From contig NZ_AP025943.1 in NCBI RefSeq assembly GCF_026072915.1, positions 806,001-870,000 on the forward strand: a stretch of DNA of 64,000 nt. The letters run 5' to 3'. Position 1 is the stretch's first letter, and every line of letters begins with the position of its first letter. The notes beneath the pieces are model-generated. The model was not told where the DNA came from, did not search any database, and saw only the letters and a program-made list of their open reading frames with translations. A program made the translations under genes and the position numbers. Shown here piece after piece: positions 8,841 to 18,591 of the stretch. This DNA comes from Akkermansia biwaensis (GTDB lineage Bacteria > Verrucomicrobiota > Verrucomicrobiia > Verrucomicrobiales > Akkermansiaceae).

Positions 8841-9263
8841 TCAGGACTCCATGCAGGCCTGCCACCGGGTGCGCCATTCCGCCGGAATGCGTACGGGACG
8901 GCCCTGGGGCATTTGCACGAAGGCGAGCTTCTGATGCGCTCTCACCAGCAAATCGTCGTTGGAAGCGCGGCGCATCTCGAAATCACACCAGAAACTGGTC
9001 CTTTCCACGGACTCAAGCCACCCCGTCGTCACAATCGTATCCCCCAGCACGGCAGGCCGAACATAGTCGATTTCATGACGCACCACCACGGTGAACTGCT
9101 GGAGGTCGCCCATGATTTTATAGTCCATGCCCAGCTTTACCCCCAACTTGGTACGGCAGGCTTCAATCATGCGCAGATAGGCCAGATTGTGGACCACGCC
9201 TCCGCAATCCGTATCATAAAACATGACCTCGTCTTTCGTTTGAAACGCCAGCTCCGGATTCAT
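8841..9263 (-). CDS. Acyl-CoA thioesterase, YbgC/4-hydroxybenzoyl-CoA thioesterase-like hotdog protein
   Basis: A 140-residue single hotdog-fold protein. The stretch FYDTDCGGVVHNLAYLRMIE matches the YbgC pattern in which the Asp acts in thioester hydrolysis and the following GGVV...Y helix lines the pocket. It probably hydrolyses acyl-CoA or acyl-ACP thioesters in the cytoplasm. The frame opens at 9395, but the ATG at 9263 (MNPELAFQTKDEV) gives a standard-length family member and avoids overlap with the upstream comF-like gene. The stop of that gene is 47 bp upstream, so the two may be cotranscribed. The physiological substrate is not deducible. Confidence 0.85.
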   Translation of the reverse strand: MNPELAFQTKDEVMFYDTDCGGVVHNLAYLRMIEACRTKLGVKLGMDYKIMGDLQQFTVVVRHEIDYVRPAVLGDTIVTTGWLESVERTSFWCDFEMRRASNDDLLVRAHQKLAFVQMPQGRPVRIPAEWRTRWQACMES

Positions 9264-9310
9264 GGTCTCATTGTAGGAAGGATGAAGAGGCCTTGAAAGA
9301 AAATTCCGGT

Positions 9311-10102
9311 TCAGCCATGCCATGCGTGATGCGTGCGCGCCAGGGTCAGTACGCAGACGGAAGAGGCTCCGGCGCGGAGCAGCAGGCGGGAGCACGCGTC
9401 CGCCGTGGCCCCGGTGGTGAACACATCGTCCACCAGAAGAATGTCCCGGCCCCTGACGGGACGGCGTTTCAACCTGCTTTCATGCACGGCGTATATTTTC
9501 CGGGCGTGCCTGAGGCGCTGCTCCCGTGCCAGGCTTGCCTGGGGCATCCGGTCCGGCAGGCGTTTCAACACACGGCTGACGGCCCAGCCAAGCTCCTTCC
9601 CCAGCAGCACGGCCAGTTCCTCCGCCTGGTTGTATCCCCTCCGGACAAGTTTGAGCCGGTGCATGGGGACCGGGACCAGCAGGCACTCCCTCCCTCCGAA
9701 CCAGTGGCGGTTTTCGCGCACGGCTTCCGCCATCATCCCGGCAAAAGTCCCGGCCAGATGCAGGGCTCCGGCATATTTGAAGGAAAGGAGCAGTTCCCTC
9801 AGTTCTCCGTCATTGACGTACACGGCGCGCGCCTCCTCAAAGGAGGGGGCGTCCACGGCACAGCGGGCACACATCCCGCCGGGAATGAAGGAACCCTCCG
9901 CCGGCTCCCCGCAAACGGCGCAGAAGGGCGGCTCTATCGGAATAAAACGCTTCCGGCATGCCGGGCAGACGTATCTTCCGTCCGGGCAGCGGCAACCGCA
10001 TAGCTCACAGACAAAAGGATATACCCAGGAAGTCCATTCCCTGAATATTCCCGCCAGCATTCCCCCACGTATCAAAAGCTCCCGGGAAAACCCGCTATTC
10101 AT
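9311..10102 (-). CDS. ComF family phosphoribosyltransferase-like protein
   Basis: A 263-residue protein of the ComF/GntX family. The N-terminal third contains paired zinc-binding cysteines (CELCGC, CPAC, CAVCG, CARC). The C-terminal part is a type I phosphoribosyltransferase domain with the PRPP loop DILLVDDVFTTGAT. In naturally competent bacteria, ComF homologues act in DNA uptake; elsewhere the role is unclear. The ATG at 10102 is chosen because it overlaps the stop of the preceding 99-residue gene by 8 bp, which suggests translational coupling. A longer frame opens at 10171. No other competence genes are adjacent. Confidence 0.86.
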   Translation of the reverse strand: MNSGFSRELLIRGGMLAGIFREWTSWVYPFVCELCGCRCPDGRYVCPACRKRFIPIEPPFCAVCGEPAEGSFIPGGMCARCAVDAPSFEEARAVYVNDGELRELLLSFKYAGALHLAGTFAGMMAEAVRENRHWFGGRECLLVPVPMHRLKLVRRGYNQAEELAVLLGKELGWAVSRVLKRLPDRMPQASLAREQRLRHARKIYAVHESRLKRRPVRGRDILLVDDVFTTGATADACSRLLLRAGASSVCVLTLARTHHAWHG

Positions 10103-10394
10103 TCTCCTCATCCGGAGAGACGGCGGATTCTTCCTCCGGCATGTCTTCCAGAAGCTTGTCAATGGCCTCAATCAGACGCCACGGGCAGCGCTTGCGCTGG
10201 TATTTGCGCCACAGCAGGTCGCGCAGGGTAATCCAGAGGTCACGCGTAAATTCCACCTGTTCCCATTCCACATCGTCGCGTTCCGCACGGCCCACCTTGG
10301 GGGCGCATTCCAGCTTCCACTTGTTGGCGTGGTGGCATGCCCTGTACACCAGGGTTCCTTCATCCGTGCGTTCTTTCCACGTGTGAACTTCCAT
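10095..10394 (-). CDS. Conserved-looking hypothetical protein
   Basis: A 99-residue soluble protein, rich in Trp, Arg and Glu, with an acidic C-terminal tail (EESAVSPDEENE). It contains the segment RDLWITLRDLLWRKYQRKR, which looks like an amphipathic basic helix. I do not recognise the family. Its stop codon overlaps the start of the ComF-like gene, so they are probably one transcript. It is divergent from mazG with a 75-bp gap that must hold both promoters. Confidence 0.7.
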   Translation of the reverse strand: MEVHTWKERTDEGTLVYRACHHANKWKLECAPKVGRAERDDVEWEQVEFTRDLWITLRDLLWRKYQRKRCPWRLIEAIDKLLEDMPEEESAVSPDEENE

Positions 10395-10469
10395 GCGGGC
10401 GAGTGTGCAGGGAGATTCCTTCCGGGTAAAGCGGAATTTTTGCTAGTCATCCGCCCCCGCGGGATTAGT

Positions 10470-11291
10470 ATGGCCCCTGTCATGAACGACACTGAAATGA
10501 TTGAATGCCACGAGCCTGCCCTCCAGATGCAGCGCCTCATCTCCATCATGAAGCGCCTACGCGCGCCGCAAGGCTGCCCCTGGGACGCCGAACAGACACA
10601 CAAATCGCTGATCACCAACATGATTGAGGAAGCGTACGAGGCTGTGGACACAATCCAAAGGGACGACTGGCAACAAATGCGGGAGGAACTGGGCGACGTG
10701 CTGCTTCAGGTCGTTTTTCACGCGGAAATCGCCCAGGAAAACGGACGGTTCGATTTCAATGACGTGGCCGCCGAAGTCAGTGAAAAGCTCATCCGCCGCC
10801 ACCCCCACGTATTCGCCAGCTCCCGGGCGGATACGACGGACGCCGTCCTGACCCAGTGGGACAAAATCAAAAGACAGGAAAAAGGGGCGGAAGCCACCCC
10901 CTACCTGCACGGCACGGGCAAGGGGCTGCCCGCCCTTCTCCGGGCCTGGAAACTTCAGAAAAAAGCCGCGAAAGCCGGGTTTGACTGGCCGGACGCCCAG
11001 GGAGCCCTGGACAAGGTGAAGGAAGAAACGGCTGAATGCGAGGAGATACTGCCCCTGCCGGAAGAAGACCCGCGCCTCACGGAAGAACTGGGGGACCTGC
11101 TGTTTTCCGTGGTGAACCTGTGCCGCAAAAAGGGAATAGACCCGGAAGTGGCCATGGCGGGCGCCAACAAAAAGTTCGAACGGCGTTTCAATGAAATGGA
11201 ACGCCTGCTGGCCAGGGACGGCCTCACACTGGACCAGGCGGACCTGGACGCCATGGAAGCCCGCTGGCAGCAGGCGAAATCCGCCGAATAA
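10470..11291 (+). CDS. mazG: Nucleoside triphosphate pyrophosphohydrolase
   Basis: A 273-residue MazG with tandem MazG domains, close to E. coli MazG (263). The N-terminal domain has CPWDAEQTHKSL, EEAYEAVDTI and EELGDVLLQVVFHAEIA. The C-terminal domain has KVKEETAECEE and EELGDLLFSVVNLCRK, with the EEXX...EXXD metal-binding pattern. It hydrolyses non-canonical or excess NTPs to NMP and pyrophosphate in the cytoplasm. The ATG at 10470 is preferred, with a weak GGGA upstream; the ATG at 10482 is possible. The upstream frame to 9333 is antisense to the ComF-like gene and is not real. Confidence 0.95.
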   Translation: MAPVMNDTEMIECHEPALQMQRLISIMKRLRAPQGCPWDAEQTHKSLITNMIEEAYEAVDTIQRDDWQQMREELGDVLLQVVFHAEIAQENGRFDFNDVAAEVSEKLIRRHPHVFASSRADTTDAVLTQWDKIKRQEKGAEATPYLHGTGKGLPALLRAWKLQKKAAKAGFDWPDAQGALDKVKEETAECEEILPLPEEDPRLTEELGDLLFSVVNLCRKKGIDPEVAMAGANKKFERRFNEMERLLARDGLTLDQADLDAMEARWQQAKSAE

Positions 11292-11416
11292 CGGAGTTCC
11301 CAGCTATTTCTCTTCCGGGAATCGCGTTTCTCTCCGCGGTTCCCGGATTTTTTATGCGCCGCTCTCCCGGCCCTGAATCCGAAGGGAAACAGGGAGAACA
11401 GGAGCCCGGCGGCCGC

Positions 11417-14400
11417 TCAATGCCTGCGGCGGCGCAGCAAAAGCACCCCCAGCCCCAGAAGGCCCAGTGCGGCGGAGGCGGGTTCGGGAACCGGACGCAC
11501 CAGCGTAACCACACCGTCATTCATCCAGGTGCCTTCATTGTCCAGCACGAAACCGGCATTTTTCAGAGCGGTATCGTACAGCACACAGACCGTGGAGAAA
11601 TCGGCGTTGGAAGCGCTGCCCAAAAGGTCCCTGTCACACAGGACAAAGTTGATGGTGCTCACCCGGGAGGCCGTCAACTGGTCAATCAAGTTGCCGCTGC
11701 ATTCCGTAAGCAGCAGATTCACCCCTCCGGAAAAGTCCAGGGATGCCTGTCCCGTTCCGGTGATCAGCGCATTGGTCGTCCAGGTGGAGGCATTTGTCAT
11801 GGAGAAATTGCCGTCTGCATAGCTGATGTTCAGGCCGGCAACGGAAGAGGCCGCGGAAGAAACGGTGAGGGAGGAAAATTCCCCCATCCTGATGCCGGAG
11901 TCCACAGCATGAATCAGCATGTCGGTGATGACGGCCTGCTGCCCCGCGGCGACATCCAGCAGAGACCCGGAAAACTCCGTATGGGAGAGGGTGGCTCCGG
12001 TCCTGACATCCACATTCACGCCATGGAACAGGGCGCGGTCCGCGGAACTTCCGCCCCGGACAATGCCGTACCCGCCGGAGGACCCGAACGAAGCCCCGGC
12101 CACGGAGGAGGAACCCGCCCCGGTCCGCGCCGTCACCGTCACGGAGGCATCCGCCGGGGAAGAAGAGTTCAGCGTATTGACAGAGGCCCCGATCCCTTTC
12201 AGCTCCACGGAACTGACGTAGGAAACAACCCCGGCCTTGACGTCCAGCCGGGAGTCCGCCCCTTGCAGAACAACTCCGGCCTTCGTGTTGAGGGCTTCCG
12301 CATGGGCCAGTTCCAGGGCGGCATGGTCCGTCACGCGGAAAGTGCCGTCCCAGGTATTGGCGCCTCCCAGCACCACGCGGCCATTCCGTTCGGCGTTGTC
12401 GTTCCTGATGCTGATGGTCCCGGAGGTTTTGCCGGGCTTGATTTCCCCGTTGAAGGTCATCACATGACTGTCCCCGGACGCGGTCATGGTGTCCGGATCA
12501 TATCCGGTCGTGTCCAGTACGAAGTCCGCGCTCCCGGCGTCCACCACCATTTCATAAGTGGTGCTCCAGTCGGCATCCAGCATGCCCAACGTGCCCCCGC
12601 CATTCAGAAGAATCATGTTGCCGACCCTGGCAACGCCGTTTTCCGTATAAGCCGTTCCGGACAGGGAGCCGAACCCGCTGCCCAGCCGCAGCACGCCTCC
12701 GTCATTCACCTGCAAGTCATAATCATACACGTTTTTGGAACTTCCGCCCCCTACGACCAGATTGCCGTTTTCAGAAACATTCAATTCCCCCGTCAGGAAA
12801 AGCGTCTTCGCCACCCTGATGATCCCCTCCTGAATGTCCAGGCCTGCCAGGCGGGCGTTCCCGACAGTCTGGGAGAACGTTCCCGTCTTGATCAGGCTGA
12901 TATAGCCGGAATCGTTCATCAGGCCGTTGTCGTACATATCCACATACCGCCCGAATCCCATGTCGCCATTGTAAACGCGGTCCTGCCTCTGGGTGGACAA
13001 ATGCAGCGTGACGGAGGAATCCCTTCCGGCGCTTTTCTCCGCCGTAATGGCGGATTCCTCATCCATCCCCGCCACTCCGGCCAGGCTCCATTCATGGCCC
13101 TCATCCATGGGATAGAGGTGAAGCACCGTCGTTTTCGCTCCGTTCAAGCTCAGGTCAAAGGAGGCATGGTTCCACTTGTTCTGCGCCAGGGAGGCCTGCA
13201 CCACCCCGCTGGCCCCGGCAGCCGCTCCCATGCTGACGGTTCCGGAAAAGCCGGAGCCGTCGTCCAGCCGGAAAACGCTATTGGCATGATCGGTGGAATC
13301 CTGCAAAAACAGGTTGGCGGCAGCACCGCCCTGAACCCGGGAAATCACGGCGCCGACCACCCTGTCCGTATGAGTCACCGTTACGCGGGAATCCTCAGCA
13401 ACCGTCAACAGGTTGTTCAGGGACGCCACCTGCTGGACAAATCCGGAACTGGCATAATCCAGAGCCAGGGAAGTTCCGTCAAACATCCGTATTTCCCCCG
13501 TTCCCAGCGCGGAGGAGTCACGCATGACGATCCTGCCGCCATTGACTTCCGTTCCTCCGGAATAGGTGTTCGCCGTCTCTATCAGGAGCGTTCCCTTTCC
13601 ATCCTTGGTCAGAATGGTTTTCCAGTCACTGCTTCCGTAATCGTCCGGCAGCGGGCCGTCGGCAATCATGCCTCCTCCGGCATGGGCCCGGAAAATGTAA
13701 TTGACGTCGTCCTTGACCCGGATGGATGCGGGCCGCACCGTTCCCCTGATCTGCACGACGTTATATTCCTCTCCTCCGTCCATTTCCACAGCCCCCGTCT
13801 TTCCATCTCCCTCCCCGCCGAAGGCGACGTGATAAGAATCCCTGTAAAAACCGTTCACTCCCAGGTTCTTGTCCAGCCCCTCCAGCCAGTGGTCCCGGTC
13901 CGTTCCCTGGCCCTCCGCCTCCGTATTGGCAAACCAGACATTGTCCGTAGCTGCCACGGCCTCGTCATTTTCCCCGCTTTCCCCATTGTACCAGGTGCGG
14001 GTGGGGGTATTGGTGACGGTCATCACCAGATTCATGGAATCCTCCGTAATCTTGATGATGCCGAAATAGCCGCCGCCCACGGAAATCGTACGCGTCTGGA
14101 ATCCTCCCAGGCTGCCGTTGACAAAAATGCCGTTTTCCGTGGTTACCAGGTAGTATTCCTTGTCAATCGTGCTCGTGCCGCTGAAGTTATATCCGGAAAA
14201 GCGCACCAGCACATCTCCGTCCAGATTCAGGCGGCCGGAATCCGCTATCCCCTCCACGCCCGTGATGGACAGCAGCGGATATTCCGCCTGTTCCACCGGA
14301 AGAATGTCACAGTCAAAATACAGGTAGGCCGAGTCGGAAATTGAAACGGAACCGTTCACCACGGCGGTTTCCGGCACTTGAATCACGCCGTCCCCGGCGG

Positions 14401-17400
14401 CCACTTCCCTGGAAGCGGAAGTGACGATGTGAAGAGCGTACCCGGAATTGATCGTCATGTTCCCCATCCCTTCGCCCCAGTCCTGCACAACGCCTCCGGA
14501 AGCCACGCCTTCCGTCACGCCCAGTTTCAGCGTAGTTCCTCCATGCAGGACGGCACTCGTATTTACCTTGAGATTGTTGAATCCGAGCGTTCCCTCCTGG
14601 AGGGTCAGATGGCGGACGGTGGCCGTGTGGATATATTGCGACCCTTTCCCCGCCTTGACCAGAGACAGCGTCTCCTTGCCGGCCGCAGTGACCTTCCCTG
14701 AAGAAGTGGAACCGTATGCGGAAGCCGTTCCGAAAACGCCGGCAAAATACAGTTCATCCGCCTCCCCCACATCAAGCGTCAGCGTACTGGTGGAATTGGT
14801 CAGAACGCGCAGGGTGTCCACTTCTCCGGCGATGGAATAGGCGCCGCCGTAGTATTCCGTGTCCTGCGTCTTGCCGATCAGGTCTCCCTGCAATCCCGCC
14901 AGAACGGAATCCGACCGGACCAGGAGAATGTGGTACAGGTCCATGCGCTCCTTGCCTTCAAAGGTGGTTCCGTTGTCGGAGGCATTCACCACATGCCCGC
15001 GCGTCAGGTTCACCCTGGCGTTCCTCAGAGCGTCGTCTTCTATGGAAAGCTGAACCGCTCCCGGCTTGCGGACGTCAAGGCGGTCGTTGTTGGCATTGGC
15101 ATTGGCAGAGAATTTGGCCGTGGAATACAGGATGTAGTTGTCCAGCTTCACTGTGCCGCTGAAATCGGATTTTTCCCCTTCCGGCAGGTTTTCATCGCTT
15201 ATGTGGAACATGCTCGCCCATTTGTCCGCCCCGTTGGACGTAGTGGAGGTATAGCCCATCAGCGTCAGCTCCCCATACCCGCTCAGCCTTCCTGTCAGAC
15301 TCAGGGTGCGCCAGTGGCGGGAAGTCAGGTAGTCCCACTGGTAGCCGGAGTTGTTTTCCGAGTTTTCATCCCGTTCCGCCAGGGACATCGGAGAATAGCC
15401 GATGATAATCCGGGCCGAGTCCTTGGAGGAGGCGCCTATCTGAATGTCATTGGAAATTGTCGGATTGCGGTAGGAGCTGTCCAGTTCGTTCGCGAACGGA
15501 TAATTGATGTAGAGCTGCGTCCCGTCCGCCATGCGGATGCTGCCGGAGCCAAGCGCTCCTTCACGCGCCGCAAGAATGCTGCCCTCCAGGATCTCCGTGC
15601 CTCCGGAAAACGTATTGCAGGTAGCCAGCGTCAGCATTCCCTGTCCCTCCTTGCGCAGACGGCCCGGAGTATCCGCCCCGGCATCCGCAATGCCGCCGCC
15701 TTCCGCCACCGCATGGAACCGGTAGCCCAGGCCGTCATTCGCCGCCTTGTCCACCGTTACCGTCATGCTGGAGATGCCCACCGTGCCGTCGATGTAAACG
15801 TCAAAGCTGTTGATGTCCTTTCCGGACAAGTCCTTCATGCCGAAGCAGACTTCCCGGTCTCCATTCCGAAACGTCAGGCCGCCCTCCCACGGGCTGCTGC
15901 CGGAAGAGCCGTCCGTCCATACATTGCCTTCCGTGGAGCCGGCGGCATTTCCCTGCCAGACGTAATAGGTGAATTTGTCCGTATCGAAAAAGGTTCCGGT
16001 CAGCGAGGAGGAATCCAGCCCGGTCAGCAGCATCTGCCACCTGTCGCTGCCCTGAACGTTCAGCGTAATGCCGCCGTACACGTCGATGTCCCGGTAAATC
16101 CGGTTGCCGTCCGCATCCTTCCCCTCGGCATACCGGATTATTTCCTTGTGCACTCCTTCGGAAAGGGACAGCGCATGCCCGTCAGTCACGGAAACCAGCT
16201 TCCGGGAGATTCCGGATTCCGCGTCCGGCCCGGGGGCATTCACCGTCAGCATGCTTCCATGGGAAAATTGGACGGAGGAATCCAGCTCCAGTGTTCCCTC
16301 CATGTCCATGACCAGCTCATGGCCGAACGTGATTGTTCCGGAGGATTGAATGGACATCAGGGCCAGTTCGGACGCACGGGCGCTTCCGTTCAGGGTCAGG
16401 GAAGCGCCGGAGGCGATGTCCAGCCGTGCGCCGGAAGACATGGAAAAACCGTCTTTCAGCGTGATGCCGCCGCCTTCCCCTATGCGGAGCGTTCCGTTCT
16501 GAATATCCAGGCTGCCCAGATGGGCCGCATAAAGAGTCTGGGTGCCGGTTCCCTTCTTGACCAGGTTGATGATTCCGGTTCCGTCCGCTTCAATAACCTT
16601 TCCGGTGGTGTAGCTGTCCCTGTCCGCAGTGCCCGCATGGTAGGCTCCGTCCGCCCCTGCTCCTCCGATGATTCCCTTGAATTCATGGTCTTCCGCATTA
16701 TCGACCGTCAGGGTAGCGGTCTTTCCGTTGCCGACCGTGACGCGGGAGGAGCCGCCTGCCGTGTCCCCTTCAAGTCCGGCGACGCTCAAATCCCCTTCCA
16801 GCTTCAGCACCACATAGGCGGGCGTGCCGACTCCGGACGTCAGCCAGTTGTCCAGGTCGCCCGGATTCGTTCCTCCCTGGCGGATCAGGGAGAGGTCCAC
16901 CACGGTGGAGTGCATGTCGCCCGCTGCCTGGACCTGGACGGGAGTGTTGTAATTGCCGTTGCCGTCCATTTTGGAACGGGGAGCCGCCGTTTCCAGCGTT
17001 CCGCTGAAACCGCTCATATCCGCCCCGGTCAGGTCAAAGATGGAAACGCGGGCGCGGCTGGTGTTTTCCAGCACCAGGGTTCCGGTTCCCGCAATCCTGC
17101 CCTGCAGGAAAGCCGTACGGGCCGTGGAATTGGAAAATCCCAGGTAAACCCTGGAATCCGCTCCACCTGCCAGATTGATGTCCATCCGGTAATATTTATC
17201 CTTGTTTCCGGCATCGCTCACGTTGGAACTTTCCAGGAAAATGTCTCCGGAACCCTCCATCGTTACGGCGCCGTCGTAACCCTCTTCCGGACGGGCCGCC
17301 CCACCTGCCGGCACAACGATGTCCGCCCCGGCGGCCAAAGATTCCGCGGCATTCCTCCAGGTTCCCGCCGCCGAACAGGCCGGGACCTCCTGCCGGAGGG

Positions 17401-18091
17401 GCTCCTGTTCCGGCCCGTCTGCGTCCCCCTGTTTCTCCTCATCCTGTTCCTCATCCTTCCCGGATGACGGCCTGGAACCATCCTTTCCCGCATCCGCATG
17501 ATAGGGAGGCGGAGAAGACGGGTGCAGATGGTTTCCAGTGGAAGGAACAGGCATCATCGGACGGCTGTTCCCTGAAACCAGAGCATTTGCCAGCACGCCG
17601 TGAACCAGTTTGACCGCGGCGTCATTGTCGTCCTGGAACGTATACTCCTGCCCAATATGGGAAACCGCCACTTTCCCGTTGAAAAGCTCATCGGAACGCA
17701 GTTCCCGTCTGAGATGCCATTCCTCTCCCGGTTTCAGCGGAAAAGAAGGGGAAATCCTCACCAGATGCACCGCTTCCCCGGTTCCAGAATGGCCGTCCGC
17801 AGATTCCAACACGGCGTCCACTTTTCTTCCCGTCCTGTTTTCAAAGTAAAAAGTAACGCCCTCCCATAATTTTTTCTGCCGGGCCGGGTATTGCACCAGC
17901 AGCCCTCCCTTTTCCTTCAATTCCTTGTAATCATTAACAGTCAACATATATTCACCATCCGACAGCACGGCTGCATCACGTTGACCTGCGGGAGTGTTTC
18001 CGGACAGAACCGGAGAACCTTCTGCAAAAGATTTATCAAGAAATATTGATAAAATTCCAGTGCAGCAGATAAGAAAAGCAATGTTTTTCAT
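11417..18091 (-). CDS. Giant PEP-CTERM surface protein with autotransporter-type beta-strand repeats
   Basis: A 2,224-residue exported protein. The signal peptide is MKNIAFLICCTGILSIFLDKSFA, which fixes the start at 18091 rather than the 18115 frame opening. Residues ~25-140 form a mixed domain, followed by a Pro/Asp/Glu/Gln-rich linker (~170-230). A very long Gly/Ser/Thr-rich region of predicted parallel beta-helix includes autotransporter-associated strand repeats such as NTFSGGTEILEG (near residue 830) and NTYSGGTEVNGG (near 1510). The C-terminus VPEPASAALGLLGLGVLLLRRRRH is a textbook PEP-CTERM signal: PEP motif, hydrophobic helix, Arg cluster. It is expected to be processed by an exosortase-type enzyme. 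No beta-barrel is present. An apparently invertible promoter lies 187 bp upstream and is OFF in this sequence. The ligand and role are unknown; adhesion is an inference. Confidence 0.9.
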   Translation of the reverse strand: MKNIAFLICCTGILSIFLDKSFAEGSPVLSGNTPAGQRDAAVLSDGEYMLTVNDYKELKEKGGLLVQYPARQKKLWEGVTFYFENRTGRKVDAVLESADGHSGTGEAVHLVRISPSFPLKPGEEWHLRRELRSDELFNGKVAVSHIGQEYTFQDDNDAAVKLVHGVLANALVSGNSRPMMPVPSTGNHLHPSSPPPYHADAGKDGSRPSSGKDEEQDEEKQGDADGPEQEPLRQEVPACSAAGTWRNAAESLAAGADIVVPAGGAARPEEGYDGAVTMEGSGDIFLESSNVSDAGNKDKYYRMDINLAGGADSRVYLGFSNSTARTAFLQGRIAGTGTLVLENTSRARVSIFDLTGADMSGFSGTLETAAPRSKMDGNGNYNTPVQVQAAGDMHSTVVDLSLIRQGGTNPGDLDNWLTSGVGTPAYVVLKLEGDLSVAGLEGDTAGGSSRVTVGNGKTATLTVDNAEDHEFKGIIGGAGADGAYHAGTADRDSYTTGKVIEADGTGIINLVKKGTGTQTLYAAHLGSLDIQNGTLRIGEGGGITLKDGFSMSSGARLDIASGASLTLNGSARASELALMSIQSSGTITFGHELVMDMEGTLELDSSVQFSHGSMLTVNAPGPDAESGISRKLVSVTDGHALSLSEGVHKEIIRYAEGKDADGNRIYRDIDVYGGITLNVQGSDRWQMLLTGLDSSSLTGTFFDTDKFTYYVWQGNAAGSTEGNVWTDGSSGSSPWEGGLTFRNGDREVCFGMKDLSGKDINSFDVYIDGTVGISSMTVTVDKAANDGLGYRFHAVAEGGGIADAGADTPGRLRKEGQGMLTLATCNTFSGGTEILEGSILAAREGALGSGSIRMADGTQLYINYPFANELDSSYRNPTISNDIQIGASSKDSARIIIGYSPMSLAERDENSENNSGYQWDYLTSRHWRTLSLTGRLSGYGELTLMGYTSTTSNGADKWASMFHISDENLPEGEKSDFSGTVKLDNYILYSTAKFSANANANNDRLDVRKPGAVQLSIEDDALRNARVNLTRGHVVNASDNGTTFEGKERMDLYHILLVRSDSVLAGLQGDLIGKTQDTEYYGGAYSIAGEVDTLRVLTNSTSTLTLDVGEADELYFAGVFGTASAYGSTSSGKVTAAGKETLSLVKAGKGSQYIHTATVRHLTLQEGTLGFNNLKVNTSAVLHGGTTLKLGVTEGVASGGVVQDWGEGMGNMTINSGYALHIVTSASREVAAGDGVIQVPETAVVNGSVSISDSAYLYFDCDILPVEQAEYPLLSITGVEGIADSGRLNLDGDVLVRFSGYNFSGTSTIDKEYYLVTTENGIFVNGSLGGFQTRTISVGGGYFGIIKITEDSMNLVMTVTNTPTRTWYNGESGENDEAVAATDNVWFANTEAEGQGTDRDHWLEGLDKNLGVNGFYRDSYHVAFGGEGDGKTGAVEMDGGEEYNVVQIRGTVRPASIRVKDDVNYIFRAHAGGGMIADGPLPDDYGSSDWKTILTKDGKGTLLIETANTYSGGTEVNGGRIVMRDSSALGTGEIRMFDGTSLALDYASSGFVQQVASLNNLLTVAEDSRVTVTHTDRVVGAVISRVQGGAAANLFLQDSTDHANSVFRLDDGSGFSGTVSMGAAAGASGVVQASLAQNKWNHASFDLSLNGAKTTVLHLYPMDEGHEWSLAGVAGMDEESAITAEKSAGRDSSVTLHLSTQRQDRVYNGDMGFGRYVDMYDNGLMNDSGYISLIKTGTFSQTVGNARLAGLDIQEGIIRVAKTLFLTGELNVSENGNLVVGGGSSKNVYDYDLQVNDGGVLRLGSGFGSLSGTAYTENGVARVGNMILLNGGGTLGMLDADWSTTYEMVVDAGSADFVLDTTGYDPDTMTASGDSHVMTFNGEIKPGKTSGTISIRNDNAERNGRVVLGGANTWDGTFRVTDHAALELAHAEALNTKAGVVLQGADSRLDVKAGVVSYVSSVELKGIGASVNTLNSSSPADASVTVTARTGAGSSSVAGASFGSSGGYGIVRGGSSADRALFHGVNVDVRTGATLSHTEFSGSLLDVAAGQQAVITDMLIHAVDSGIRMGEFSSLTVSSAASSVAGLNISYADGNFSMTNASTWTTNALITGTGQASLDFSGGVNLLLTECSGNLIDQLTASRVSTINFVLCDRDLLGSASNADFSTVCVLYDTALKNAGFVLDNEGTWMNDGVVTLVRPVPEPASAALGLLGLGVLLLRRRRH

Positions 18092-18277
18092 GGTTATTAG
18101 TTTATCCTTATGCAAGGCTCAGGCAAAAGTGCGCGCCATATACACCCGGCTTTCACAGCTGTCAATAAGAACGGCGATGCTCCGCCCATGCAGGAAACGA
18201 CATGCCCCGGAACCCGGGCGCATCACGGAAGCTTTTTCATTTTTCAATGAAGTCGTCATCGGCGGGGCAATGAATAC

Positions 18278-18292
18278 CGGATTTGCAATCCG
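18278..18292 (+). repeat. Switch A, proximal inverted-repeat site
   Basis: Palindrome CGGATT-TGC-AATCCG with an asymmetric 3-base centre. It is flanked by C and G, so the palindrome extends to 17 bp. It is the exact reverse complement of the site at 18592-18606. Confidence 0.85.
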
Positions 18293-18591
18293 GAAAGTCC
18301 TGGCGGCAGAAACAATCCGGCTTTCCTCCGGCTTGATTCAGTACCCATAATCCGGAAAACCAGCCCATCCGCTTCCATTCTCCGCCCGGCTCAACCCGCT
18401 ATCTCTAAACGTCTCCCGCTCCTAATAAAACTCCGAACGGCGGAAAAGAAAGGAGAATTCCTCTCCGGGCTGCTGCGGGCGTCATTGATCCGGGAAAACC
18501 GGGAAACTGCTGTTCCCGGTAGAGAGAACATCTGGATAAACGGGTGTAAATTTGACCCAAACGCTTTTTCCTCAAAATTACAGGTTGACCC

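Noticed and set aside
11354-14344. Long plus-strand frames over the PEP-CTERM gene (also 14930-17467)
   Set aside because: They are antisense shadows of a G+C-rich repetitive gene; no signal peptide, motif or family pattern is present, while the minus frame has signal peptide, repeats and PEP-CTERM.
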